A DNA stretch of 64,000 bases, from assembly GCF_000621845.1 (NCBI RefSeq), contig NZ_JHXF01000007.1:62001-126000 (forward strand). The letters run 5' to 3'. Shown piece by piece: positions 6,425 to 14,975 of the stretch; within the stretch, counting starts at the first letter, position 1; each line of letters begins with the position of its first letter. Both the position numbers and the translations under genes were made by a program. The notes under the pieces were generated by a model. That model was not told where the DNA came from. It ran no database searches and was given only the letters and a program-made list of their open reading frames with translations. The DNA is from Ruminococcus flavefaciens MA2007 (GTDB taxonomy: Bacteria > Bacillota > Clostridia > Oscillospirales > Ruminococcaceae).

Positions 6425-7590
6425 CAGATAAAGAGAAAAAAGCCCTCAGAGAAGCCTTTGACTTCCCCGAGCCAGACAGAAAGGAAGAGTTCCTTGCGGA
6501 ATTTGCAAGGCTCTCCGTGAATAATAATAAAAAGCGTCTGTCCCCTGTGGTCATGCGCTTTGCCGCAGCAGCCGCAATGATAGCCATAATAGTCGGAGTT
6601 TTCGCCTTTATGCCAAAGGATACGGTGGATTTCGGACACGACAAGGACGAGATAATAACTGTCACCGAAACTACATCTGTACCCACAAGCTCGGCTGTAA
6701 CAGCTGCAACGACTGCCGTTACGACTGCAAAGGCAGTAAGGACTGATAAGACCACTTCGGCTAAGACAACAAGCACTGCTGTTACAACAGCAAAGCAGGC
6801 AGCTACTGCCAAGACTGTGACTGCGCAGAGGGCTGAAGCTTCACAAAGGACCACAGCTGTAAGAACTACCGCTGTTCATACGACTGTACGCACCACATCG
6901 GCTGCGGAAAAGACCGAAGCCACACAGAAGCCTGTCACTACCACAACTGCTTCCAAGTCCGAGGACATAGTTCCCCCCTACGGCGGCAACAATGACTCAG
7001 GACGGGATATGACGGTTTCTGTTGATATGACATATCCCCTCCGTGACAAAACTCTCACCGAGGACCAGATATACCCCAAGGATTCGGGCTTTGAAAATCA
7101 GGGACCTATCAGCAGCAAGCCTGTGGACACAAGTGCTTTGCTGGAAAGTATGTATAATGATTCCAGCGCCGTAGTACTTGCAAATACGGACGAAATGTTG
7201 TATACTTCTATTGGTGGCTTTGCCGTTACCGCAGAGAATCTGTCCATAGTGAGCTCCTATAAGGGAGACCTCAGAGAAAACGACAGGATAACGGTGTTCT
7301 TCAGCGGCGGTTATGTGCCTGCGGAGAAATATCTCGAAAACCACAGCGACGTATTTATACCCGCTCCTGAGGAATACTCCGTCTATGAAAAGGGCTCGAG
7401 CAGATTCCCTCAGAAAAAGGGAGAACAGTACATCTTTTTCATCAAAAATGATGAAAGCATAAAAAACGGCGCTTATTCCCCTGTAAGAAGCGGAAATACC
7501 GCTGTTTTCAGAAAAATACAGGATAATTACGTCTCTGTTGACGACGGCACCCTGTACTTCACCGAAGCCCAGCTTGAAGAGCTGAAATAA
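6421..7590 (+). CDS. Probable membrane anti-sigma factor with Thr-rich stalk and extracellular domain
   Basis: 389 residues. Residues 1-42 form a charged cytoplasmic segment (KEKKALREAFDFPEPDRKEEFLAEFARL), and a single membrane helix lies at ~43-64 (VMRFAAAAAMIAIIVGVFAFM). A Thr/Ala/Lys-rich stalk follows to ~185, then an extracellular domain of ~200 residues (QIYPKDSGFENQGPISSKP... to the C-terminus) that I do not recognise. The gene overlaps the ECF sigma gene by 4 bp, the standard arrangement for a cognate anti-sigma factor. In other cellulolytic clostridia, RsgI-like anti-sigma factors use an outside domain to sense polysaccharides. This one has the same plan, but its N-terminal segment has no zinc-finger motif and the outer domain is not an obvious carbohydrate-binding module. 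Confidence 0.65.
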   Translation: MTDKEKKALREAFDFPEPDRKEEFLAEFARLSVNNNKKRLSPVVMRFAAAAAMIAIIVGVFAFMPKDTVDFGHDKDEIITVTETTSVPTSSAVTAATTAVTTAKAVRTDKTTSAKTTSTAVTTAKQAATAKTVTAQRAEASQRTTAVRTTAVHTTVRTTSAAEKTEATQKPVTTTTASKSEDIVPPYGGNNDSGRDMTVSVDMTYPLRDKTLTEDQIYPKDSGFENQGPISSKPVDTSALLESMYNDSSAVVLANTDEMLYTSIGGFAVTAENLSIVSSYKGDLRENDRITVFFSGGYVPAEKYLENHSDVFIPAPEEYSVYEKGSSRFPQKKGEQYIFFIKNDESIKNGAYSPVRSGNTAVFRKIQDNYVSVDDGTLYFTEAQLEELK

Positions 7591-7720
7591 ATGCCTATAT
7601 TTCGCGTTATTTTTTACGTTCTATAATTTTCCAAAAAAAATCGTGCCATTTTTGTCACAATTCCTTTCGTCGGCACGTTATGTTATTATAGAACGATTTA
7701 TATGAAAGGAAGATTTTCTT

Positions 7721-9130
7721 ATGAAGCATCAGAAGATGATGAGCTTACTGCTTGCAGCTGCCATATCTGCATCGGCAGTTATGCCCGCTTCGACCTACGC
7801 TATCTCAAAAGGCGACATCAACAATGACAGCGTTATCAGCGCAGACGACCTCACTCTGCTCCAGAATTACATACTCGGGAAGGCTGAGCTTGACAAATCA
7901 CAGTCGGAGGCTGCTGACATAAACGGTGACGGAGCTGTAAACTCCTATGACATTTCTTCACTGAGAAAGCTCATTCTCACCAGCCCCAGAAGCTTAAAGT
8001 TCAAGGCTGTCACAGACCGTGTACAGAGCGGATTCACAGACGCACTGAAAAAGCTTGACATACAGGCAGGCGGCACTGTGGTGAAGTCCACTGACGAGCT
8101 GAAAAAGGCTCTTTCCCCTTACTTCTCCGAAGCAGTGGTAAAGGGCTACACAGATAAATACAATGCAAGCTTCTTCAAGGATTCAGTGCTCATGGTAAAG
8201 CCTGTTTACTTCGATCCTGACAAGTATCAGATAAAGCCTCAGGTCGTCAAGGCTCCCTGCGGATGCAGCTCAACATACGCAGGTACATATGTCCCCTCGG
8301 CGGCTGTAACAGAGTACATGAATATCAGAAAAGAACATGACTATAATTCCGAGTCTCTGGGCAAGATACTTCCGGGACAGAAGTTCACCATAACCTACAG
8401 CGACGGAAATTACGGTCATGTCAATATAAACGGCGTATCAGGCTATGTAAATATGGCATACGTCACCAAGATAGCCGAGCCTGCTGCTAAATATACAGCT
8501 ATTCCCGATGTCAAGATAAATTCGGTAAACTACAAGGACGGCAAGGTCACTGTTGACGCCGCTCAGTTCCACTCGTCAGCTCCTATAGACTTTGCGGCTG
8601 CTGTTATCGTTCAGGCTGTAGTGGCAAGAAAGGATTACTACGCTTCACAGACCAACTGGACAGTATCCACAACTGCTCCGCCGCCTACAACAACGACAAC
8701 TACCACCACCTGTCCTTATCCGCTGGCAAAGGAACGCCTCGATAAGATAGGCTGGGATCTGAAAAAAGCGTTCAACGACGCCGCTTCAACTCCGTACTAC
8801 GGTCCTGCCGACTTCCCCAAGGACGACAAGACAACAATGCAGTGGTATGCGGACTACGGCTTCAAGAACGGCAAGGGCAACTGCTACGTTATGGCGGCTA
8901 TGTTCTGCGAAATGGCAAAGCTTCTCGGCTATGACGCACATCAGATATCGGGACGCGTTCCGCTTAAAGCAGGCGGTTACGGACCTCACTCATGGGTAGA
9001 GGTAACATTCGAGGGCACAACTTATGTTTGTGATCCTGACTTTACAGAAGAAACAAAGAGAAACGGTTATATGATAACATATGGTCAGTCAGGTACATGG
9101 GTGTACCAGAAAGACTCAGTAATGAGCTGA
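7721..9130 (+). CDS. Secreted dockerin - SH3 - transglutaminase-like protein
   Basis: 469 residues. Signal peptide ~1-27 (ending STYA), type I dockerin ~29-90 (GDINNDSVISADDLTLLQ, ADINGDGAVNSYDISSLR), an unassigned region ~95-190 with CGC at 180-182, a bacterial SH3-like domain ~192-252 (MNIRKEHDYNSESLGKILPG...GYVNMAYV), a Pro/Thr linker ~318-330, and a C-terminal transglutaminase-like fold. Its candidate triad is Cys388 (GKGNCYVMAAMFC), His423 (GPHSWVEV) and Asp438 (YVCDPDF). Such domains are cysteine peptidases or protein cross-linkers. SH3 domains commonly bind cell-wall peptide. The dockerin would place it on the cellulosome or cell surface. It may act in wall remodelling or peptide cleavage; substrate unknown. 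A lipoprotein gene follows 17 bp later. Confidence 0.8.
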   Translation: MKHQKMMSLLLAAAISASAVMPASTYAISKGDINNDSVISADDLTLLQNYILGKAELDKSQSEAADINGDGAVNSYDISSLRKLILTSPRSLKFKAVTDRVQSGFTDALKKLDIQAGGTVVKSTDELKKALSPYFSEAVVKGYTDKYNASFFKDSVLMVKPVYFDPDKYQIKPQVVKAPCGCSSTYAGTYVPSAAVTEYMNIRKEHDYNSESLGKILPGQKFTITYSDGNYGHVNINGVSGYVNMAYVTKIAEPAAKYTAIPDVKINSVNYKDGKVTVDAAQFHSSAPIDFAAAVIVQAVVARKDYYASQTNWTVSTTAPPPTTTTTTTTCPYPLAKERLDKIGWDLKKAFNDAASTPYYGPADFPKDDKTTMQWYADYGFKNGKGNCYVMAAMFCEMAKLLGYDAHQISGRVPLKAGGYGPHSWVEVTFEGTTYVCDPDFTEETKRNGYMITYGQSGTWVYQKDSVMS

Positions 9131-9147
9131 CCAAGGGAGGATAAATC

Positions 9148-9945
9148 ATGAAGAAAATTATTGGTACAATAGCATTCATCGCAGCTCTCATGCTTGCAGG
9201 CTGCGGCAAGGTAACTACTGCGGCTGATCCGCAGCAGACAACAACTGCTCCTGCTACAAAGGCAGTTGCTACAGAGCCTACAACATCTGAGGATCAGATG
9301 AAGATAATCGGCGACAAGGCTACAGGCGATTCCGTATACATCATCACTCTTGACAACAAGACAGGCAAGGATATCAAGAGCTTCACCATCAAGGCTGACA
9401 CCGAAAAGGAATATCCTGCAAGCATGATAGAGCCTAAGGACATCTTCGCTAAGAACGAAAGACGCAGACTCTACTACGTTCCCGTTAAGACAAGCGACGT
9501 TACCTACGGCGACACTGACGAGATAGCTACACAGGAGTACACTGTAAAGATAACTTTCTCAGACGACAAGGAAGCTGAGCTTCATCAGTTCCCGTTCGGC
9601 GACATTGAGCTGGGCGAGATACTCATGGACAAGGACGTTGCTTACATCGAGTACATCTCAAAGCTCTCCGACAAGAAGGTAAGCACCAAGGAAGCTGAAA
9701 AGATGATAGCTGAAACTGCTAAGCCCGAGGAACCAACAGAGGCTGCTTCCGAGATAGAGCAGTCCTACTACGAGGAGCCTGTTTATACTCAGCCTGCATA
9801 TCAGGAGCCTGTTTACACAGAGCCTGCAACTCAGTATATCGAGCCTACAACAGTTTATATAGCTCCTACAGAGGCTCCGACACAGGCAACTGCTAATGAC
9901 GGAAACGGCGGCTGTCTCAGCGGCGGCGGACTCTTCAATGAATAA
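9148..9945 (+). CDS. Lipoprotein with acidic Thr/Tyr/Pro-repeat tail
   Basis: 265 residues. The lipobox LMLAGC places the lipidated Cys at ~19. A Thr/Ala-rich spacer follows, then a ~120-residue beta-rich domain (IIGDKATGDSVYIITLDNKTGKDIKSFTIKA...). The C-terminal third is low complexity, with repeated EPVYTQPAYQEPVYTEP units and Thr/Pro, ending GGCLSGGGLFNE. The family is not recognised. GGGAGG precedes the start and it follows the transglutaminase gene by 17 bp, so the two are probably co-transcribed. Its last codons overlap the acyltransferase start. The repeat tail probably spans the cell wall. Confidence 0.7.
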   Translation: MKKIIGTIAFIAALMLAGCGKVTTAADPQQTTTAPATKAVATEPTTSEDQMKIIGDKATGDSVYIITLDNKTGKDIKSFTIKADTEKEYPASMIEPKDIFAKNERRRLYYVPVKTSDVTYGDTDEIATQEYTVKITFSDDKEAELHQFPFGDIELGEILMDKDVAYIEYISKLSDKKVSTKEAEKMIAETAKPEEPTEAASEIEQSYYEEPVYTQPAYQEPVYTEPATQYIEPTTVYIAPTEAPTQATANDGNGGCLSGGGLFNE

Positions 9946-10984
9946 TCGCATACTTTATCTGAGCCGTCTGAAAGCTCTTGCCTGCATTGCTGTTGTGATC
10001 CTACACGGATTCTATGCAGCCAATGCCTTTGCGGCAACTACAGGCGCTCAGAGCGCTATGCTCTCCATAAGAAACGCTATGATGTGGGCTGTGCCCTGCT
10101 TCGTAATGGCTTCGGGAGCACTTCTCCTTGACAGGAACAGGATACTGTCAAACAAGAAGCTTTTCGGGAAATATATCCCGCGTATGGCAATAGCTCTTGT
10201 GGTGTTTTCACTGCTTTTCTCGGTATTCGACGCAGCGCTTATTAAGCATTCGTCCTTCGGCGAGACCGTTAAGGACATATTCAGCGATATTTTCATCGGC
10301 ACGGGCTGGGCGCATATGTGGTATATCTACCTTATGCTGGCAATATATCTCCTGCTCCCGTTCTATAAGATGATAAGCTCCAATGCAAAGCCGAACGAGC
10401 TGAAATATCTGCTGCTGGTATACTGCTTATTCATGTCGGTCATACCGTTTATCGGAACGCTCTCGGGAAAGTCCCTTCCCTTCTATATATGCGTGTACAC
10501 GATATACCCGTTCTATCTGTTCCTCGGTCATGTGCTCCACATCGGAGTAATAAAGCTGCCGAAGAACGCCTGCGGACTGATGTTCCTCATATGTATAGGA
10601 ATAACCGCAATGCTTACGGCTTACAGCCGCGGCGCAGCTGAGACCGCTCCTGTGGCAAGTGCAAGGATAACCGCTTTTCTGGAGGGCTACTCGTTCCCGA
10701 TATATATTGCGGCTTCAATAGGAGCATTCGGATACTTCCGCAGAACAAAGAACAAGCCATTCCCCGTTCTCGACACTATCGCCGCAGAGCTTGATAACTG
10801 CTCATTCGGCATATACCTGATACACATGGCGGTGCTGAAATACATCTTTGCCGTTATGAAGTTCAACCCATTCGAGCACGGCGGCACTATAGCAGTCATC
10901 GGCATATGCATAGTAACTCTTATCATTTCCTATGTCATAACAAGAGTGCTGAAATTCGTTCCATACGTGAACAAGATCATATGA
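9938..10984 (+). CDS. Membrane acyltransferase (acyltransferase family 3)
   Basis: 348 residues with about ten hydrophobic segments. The opening LSRLKALACIAVVILHGFYA carries the conserved helix-1 His of the OatA/Acyl_transf_3 family, which O-acetylates peptidoglycan, polysaccharides or lipids. A longer frame opens at 9896, but ATG 9938 overlaps the lipoprotein stop by 8 bp and begins exactly where family similarity begins, so it is preferred. Coupling to the lipoprotein and transglutaminase genes suggests a cell-surface modification unit. No extracellular SGNH domain is fused. Confidence 0.8.
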   Translation: MNNRILYLSRLKALACIAVVILHGFYAANAFAATTGAQSAMLSIRNAMMWAVPCFVMASGALLLDRNRILSNKKLFGKYIPRMAIALVVFSLLFSVFDAALIKHSSFGETVKDIFSDIFIGTGWAHMWYIYLMLAIYLLLPFYKMISSNAKPNELKYLLLVYCLFMSVIPFIGTLSGKSLPFYICVYTIYPFYLFLGHVLHIGVIKLPKNACGLMFLICIGITAMLTAYSRGAAETAPVASARITAFLEGYSFPIYIAASIGAFGYFRRTKNKPFPVLDTIAAELDNCSFGIYLIHMAVLKYIFAVMKFNPFEHGGTIAVIGICIVTLIISYVITRVLKFVPYVNKII

Positions 10985-10988
10985 ACAC

Positions 10989-11013
10989 AAGCTCCCTTCG
11001 GGGAGCTTTTTTG
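10989..11013 (+). terminator. Terminator after the acyltransferase gene
   Basis: AAGCTCCC-TTC-GGGGAGCTT followed by TTTT, immediately after the stop codon. Confidence 0.85.
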
Positions 11014-11062
11014 TGTCACCGCGACCATGCTCCGCATATAATAAGTCGGAAGGAGTGGTCTT

Positions 11063-11398
11063 ATGGAAAAAGCCGAAATCATTGCGATAGTTGTGGTCAC
11101 AGTTATTGCCGCCGCAGAGCTTTTCTGCCTGTTTATCTGCTCGAAGCTGCAAAACAAAAGCTATCCCCTTTGTGTTGCTTTGCCTGTAAATTCGCAGGAT
11201 AAGGAGCTCCCACAGCGTCTGGAATACATAGCCTCTCTTATCGAGGAGGGCAGCACTTTTATCGGAACGGTGCTTCTCATAGATATTGACGGAACAGACG
11301 AGCAGATACAGCTTTGCAGGGATTTCTGCACTCACTATCATGCTATGGAGCTTACAACCGCCGCAGAACTCGAAAACAAACTGAGAATGAGCTTGTAA
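11063..11398 (+). CDS. Small single-pass membrane protein, unknown function
   Basis: 111 residues with one N-terminal membrane helix (~5-27, IIAIVVVTVIAAAELFCLFICS) and a soluble C-terminal domain (ALPVNSQDKELPQRLEYIASLIEEG...LLIDIDGTDEQIQLCRDFC). CGGAAGGAG is well placed upstream of the ATG. It stands alone between a terminator and a repeat region. No family recognised. Confidence 0.6.
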   Translation: MEKAEIIAIVVVTVIAAAELFCLFICSKLQNKSYPLCVALPVNSQDKELPQRLEYIASLIEEGSTFIGTVLLIDIDGTDEQIQLCRDFCTHYHAMELTTAAELENKLRMSL

Positions 11399-11409
11399 AC
11401 TCAGCAAGC

Positions 11410-11497
11410 ACTAAGAACAAAAAAAGCGGACTGCCAAAGGCAGCCCCTACAACCTAATCACTAATCACTAATCACTAATTACTAATCACTACTTGCA
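11410..11497. repeat. Short GC hairpin plus CTAATCA tandem repeat
   Basis: A hairpin GGACTGCCAAAGGCAGCCC followed by CTACA (~11427-11451) leads into about five tandem copies of CTAATCA/CTAATTA (~11453-11490). The hairpin-CCTACA unit recurs near 14933, 16707 and 54740, so it belongs to a dispersed family. Confidence 0.6.
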
Positions 11498-11555
11498 TTA
11501 TATCCTATAATATGTTATAATATAAGATGTATTTTTATGTGCAGAGGTGAAAACG

Positions 11556-13778
11556 GTGGAGCACGAGGTCCTTCACATCGAGGGCACTGTGGAAAATGTC
11601 CTTTATAAAAATGAGAATAACGGCTATATCGTGCTTGACCTTGACGCAGGCGGCGAGCTCATCACTGTTGTGGGAGAGCTGGGCGATATCGAGGAGGGCG
11701 AGGGACTTATCCTTGAGGGAAGCTATATCACTCACCCACGCTTCGGAACTCAGTTCAGCGCAGTGTACTGCGAGAGAAAGCTCCCCGAAACAGTCATCAA
11801 CATCGAGAAATACCTCGCTTCGGGAGCTGTCAAGGGCATAGGTCCGGGACTTGCAAAGAAGATAGTCGAGGTATTCGGTGACCGCACTCTCGATATCATG
11901 GAGAACGCTCCATTCCGTCTTTCCGAAATAAAGGGCATATCTCCAAAAAAGTGCGACGAGATAGCCGCAGAGGCTCAAAAGCTTTTCTGCCTGCGGAATC
12001 TCATGTCTTTCCTGTCGCAGTACGAGGTAAAGTCACGCTTTGCCATGAACACCTACAGGAAGTACGGCTCGGACGCCATGACGCTGCTGAAGCTGAATCC
12101 ATATCTCCTTTGCAGTGAGGATATAGACCTTGAATTTGCAAAGGCTGATACTATCGCTCACGATATGCACATAGCCCGTAATGACAGCAAGCGCATACTG
12201 GCAGGAGTACAGTATATTCTCCGCGCCAACGGAGGCATAGGTCACACCTGCCTGCCACTGGAGGTCCTTGCAAAAAAGGCTCAGGACACTCTCGGCGTAT
12301 CGGAGAGCGACTTCTACGCCGCATACAACGCCGCTCTTGATGACAATGACCTCTTTGAATACGTCAAGAACGAAATAGAGTTCGTGTATCTCCCCGATTA
12401 CTTCTACGCGGAAAGCTTCATTGCGGACAGGATACATATTCTGAAAGACTTCTCCTCTCCCGAGGACTTCAACTATGATACCCTCATTGACATCGAAGAA
12501 GAGGAGCATAACATAAAATACGAAAAGCTCCAGCGGCAGGCTATAACTACCGCTGTTTCACGGGGACTTATGGTGCTGACGGGAGGTCCCGGCACAGGTA
12601 AGACCACTACCCTCAACGCTATAATCTCCATATTTGAAAAACGGGGCATGAAGGTGCTTCTTGCCGCTCCCACAGGACGAGCCGCAAAGCGTATGTCGGA
12701 CTTAGCAGGCTGTGAAGCCAAGACCATACACCGTCTCCTTGAAGTGGTCTATGATTCGGGAGACAGGCTGACCTTTGCCCATAACGAGAACAATCCCCTT
12801 GACTGCGACGTACTTGTCATTGACGAGATGTCAATGGTGGACGTGGTACTCTTTGAGAAGCTCCTGCGTGCTGTGCGGCTGGGGTGCAGGCTCATAATGG
12901 TGGGCGACAGTGACCAGCTCCCCTCAGTAGGCGCAGGGAATCTCCTCGGAGATATCATCGACAGCGGTATAGTTCCCGTTACTGAGCTGAAAGAGATATT
13001 CCGTCAGGCTCAGCAGAGCTGTATCGTCACAAACGCTCACAAGATAGTTGCAGGAGAATATCCCGACCTTGAACGCAAGGACAGCGACTTCTTTTTCTTC
13101 AAGAGAAGCGACTATCAGATGGCATTGCAGCTCATTGTTGACCTTGTAAAGACAAGACTGCCGAAAGCCTATAACTACTCCCCCACCGAGGATATACAGG
13201 TGCTCACTCCCTCAAGAAAGGGCGTTACGGGCACTGTGGAGCTGAACAAGCTCCTGCAAGACCAGCTCAATCCCCCTGCAAAGAACAAACAGGAGAAAAA
13301 GGGCTATGTCTACACCTACCGCGAGGGCGACAAGGTCATGCAGACGAGAAACAACTACGACATCACATGGTCTAAGGACGGCGAACAGGGCGCAGGCATT
13401 TTCAACGGCGATATCGGACGCATAATCAGTATCGACAACAGAAGCTCCCTTGCAGTCATTGACTTCGACGGCAGAAAGGCTACATATACCTTTGACCTGC
13501 TGTCTCAGGTAGACCTTGCATATGCAGTCACAGTACACAAGAGTCAGGGCTGCGAATTTGAAGCTGTTATACTCCCAATTATGGGCGGCTTCGACAAGCT
13601 GTGCTACAGGAATCTCCTGTATACAGCTGTTACAAGAGCAAAAAAGCTCCTCATAATCATAGGAACTGAGGAGAATATATATAAAATGGTAGACAACAAC
13701 AAGCGCACGCGGAGATACACCTGCCTGCGCCATATGCTCGCAGGGACAAAGAAAAGCAGCTCCCCCTTTGAGCAGTAG
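11556..13778 (+). CDS. recD2: RecD2-type ATP-dependent DNA helicase
   Basis: 740 residues, the size of RecD2/YrrC. The N-terminal domain (~1-90) precedes a helix-hairpin-helix region (GIGPGLAKKIVEVFG, IKGISPKKCDEIA). The helicase core follows: motif I LTGGPGTGKTTTL, motif II VLVIDEMSMVD, motif III VGDSDQLPSVGAGN, and C-terminal VTVHKSQGCEF and TRAKKLL. RecD2 is a 5'-3' superfamily 1B helicase in organisms with or without RecBCD, acting in repair and replication-fork processing. Two in-frame GTGs exist (11547 and 11556). The second is chosen because AGAGGTG lies at proper distance from it. An mreB-like gene starts 15 bp after the stop. Confidence 0.9.
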   Translation: MEHEVLHIEGTVENVLYKNENNGYIVLDLDAGGELITVVGELGDIEEGEGLILEGSYITHPRFGTQFSAVYCERKLPETVINIEKYLASGAVKGIGPGLAKKIVEVFGDRTLDIMENAPFRLSEIKGISPKKCDEIAAEAQKLFCLRNLMSFLSQYEVKSRFAMNTYRKYGSDAMTLLKLNPYLLCSEDIDLEFAKADTIAHDMHIARNDSKRILAGVQYILRANGGIGHTCLPLEVLAKKAQDTLGVSESDFYAAYNAALDDNDLFEYVKNEIEFVYLPDYFYAESFIADRIHILKDFSSPEDFNYDTLIDIEEEEHNIKYEKLQRQAITTAVSRGLMVLTGGPGTGKTTTLNAIISIFEKRGMKVLLAAPTGRAAKRMSDLAGCEAKTIHRLLEVVYDSGDRLTFAHNENNPLDCDVLVIDEMSMVDVVLFEKLLRAVRLGCRLIMVGDSDQLPSVGAGNLLGDIIDSGIVPVTELKEIFRQAQQSCIVTNAHKIVAGEYPDLERKDSDFFFFKRSDYQMALQLIVDLVKTRLPKAYNYSPTEDIQVLTPSRKGVTGTVELNKLLQDQLNPPAKNKQEKKGYVYTYREGDKVMQTRNNYDITWSKDGEQGAGIFNGDIGRIISIDNRSSLAVIDFDGRKATYTFDLLSQVDLAYAVTVHKSQGCEFEAVILPIMGGFDKLCYRNLLYTAVTRAKKLLIIIGTEENIYKMVDNNKRTRRYTCLRHMLAGTKKSSSPFEQ

Positions 13779-13793
13779 GAAAGGAAGATAAAA

Positions 13794-14813
13794 ATGGCAA
13801 ACACTGATATCGGTATCGACCTCGGTACCTCAAATATCGTAATGACTATGGGAAACAAAGGCGTTGTGCTCAGCGAGCCCTCGGTCATCGCTTACAATAC
13901 AAGAACAGAGAGAGTTCTTGCAGTGGGCAAGGAAGCCTATGAGATGATAGGCAGGAATCCCGACTATATCGCAGTAAGACGTCCTATCAGCGAGGGTGTT
14001 ATCTCCGACGACGACCTCACTCACAGCATGATACGCGAGTTCATACTCAAGGTCACAGGCAAACAGCTCATGAAGCCCCGTATCGTAATCTGCATACCCT
14101 CTTTCATCACTGATATCGAGAGCCGTGCAGTTGTAGAAGCTGCCAAGAGCGCAGGCTCAAGGCAGGTATACCTCATTCAGGAGCCTATCGCCGCTATGAT
14201 AGGCGCAGGCGTGAACATCACCAAGGCAAAGGGACACATGATAGTTGATATCGGCGGAGGTACTACAGACGTCGCTATCGTTTCCATGAACGGCGTAGTG
14301 CGCTCCCATACGGTCAAGATAGCAGGCAACGCTATTGACCGCTCTATCATCAAGTATATGCAGAACAAGTACAAGCTCCTTATCGGCGAAAGGACTGCCG
14401 AAAAGGTCAAGATAGAGCTTTGCAACCTCTATGATCCGAGCGACGAGATGACCTACATAGTCAAGGGCAGAAGCCTGCTGAAAGGTCTGCCTGCGCAGGT
14501 ACTTCTCAGCGAAACAGAGCTCTTTGAAGCTATCGAGGACGACACATTCGCTATCATGGAGGCTATCCGCAAGGTGCTTGAAGAAGCTCCCCCCGAGCTT
14601 GTAGGAGATATCTACGATAACGGTCTCCTGCTCACAGGCGGCGGCGCTCTCCTCGGCGGACTTACACAGCTCATCAAGCGTACTCTCGGCATAAACTGCA
14701 ATATTGCCAAGGACTCAATAAACTGCGTTGCAAAGGGCACAGGCATGGCATTCGGCAGAATGACTACGCTATTAGATGGCTTTGAAGCGGCTACGGTATA
14801 CAAGTATCGCTGA
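13794..14813 (+). CDS. mreB: MreB/Mbl-family rod-shape actin
   Basis: 339 residues. Actin-fold ATP-binding motifs are visible: phosphate 1 DIGIDLGTSNIVM, phosphate 2 MIVDIGGGTTDVAIV, and adenosine LLTGGGALLGGL. The family polymerises under the membrane to guide cell-wall elongation. It cannot be told apart from Mbl or MreBH paralogues here, as no mreC/mreD follow. AAAGGAAG lies upstream and the gene is probably co-transcribed with recD2. Confidence 0.9.
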   Translation: MANTDIGIDLGTSNIVMTMGNKGVVLSEPSVIAYNTRTERVLAVGKEAYEMIGRNPDYIAVRRPISEGVISDDDLTHSMIREFILKVTGKQLMKPRIVICIPSFITDIESRAVVEAAKSAGSRQVYLIQEPIAAMIGAGVNITKAKGHMIVDIGGGTTDVAIVSMNGVVRSHTVKIAGNAIDRSIIKYMQNKYKLLIGERTAEKVKIELCNLYDPSDEMTYIVKGRSLLKGLPAQVLLSETELFEAIEDDTFAIMEAIRKVLEEAPPELVGDIYDNGLLLTGGGALLGGLTQLIKRTLGINCNIAKDSINCVAKGTGMAFGRMTTLLDGFEAATVYKYR

Positions 14814-14841
14814 TAAAGTTATCAGTTGTTAGTGATTAGAA

Positions 14842-14866
14842 AAAGGGCGGATAATTCCGCCCTTTC
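14842..14866. terminator. Bidirectional terminator between mreB-like gene and mrp
   Basis: AAAGGGCGG-ATAATT-CCGCCCTTT, with A-run before and TTCTTATTATT after, lies between two convergent genes. Confidence 0.75.
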
Positions 14867-14903
14867 TTATTATTCCCTCATTCCTTCCGATACAAAAGCA
14901 AAT

Positions 14904-14960
14904 GGGCGCATACTGTGCGCCCAAACTAAAACGGGACGCCGAAGACGGCGTCCCCTACAA
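14904..14960. repeat. Two adjacent dispersed GC hairpins
   Basis: GGGCGCATACTGTGCGCCC (14904-14922), and GGGACGCCGAAGACGGCGTCCC (14933-14954) followed by CTACA. The first is nearly identical to the hairpin at 54740-54759. They are placed between the terminator and the end of mrp. Confidence 0.6.
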
Positions 14961-14975
14961 TATATCACTAAGAAC

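Noticed and set aside
7652..7689. Possible promoter TTGTCA / TATTAT before the transglutaminase gene
   Set aside because: Spacing of 26 bp is far from functional; shared TTATGTTATT with the serpin upstream region is too short to claim an ECF-sigma promoter.
11453..11490. CTAATCA tandem repeats considered as a CRISPR or origin iteron array
   Set aside because: Units are only 7 bp without spacers and no replication gene or DnaA boxes are nearby.
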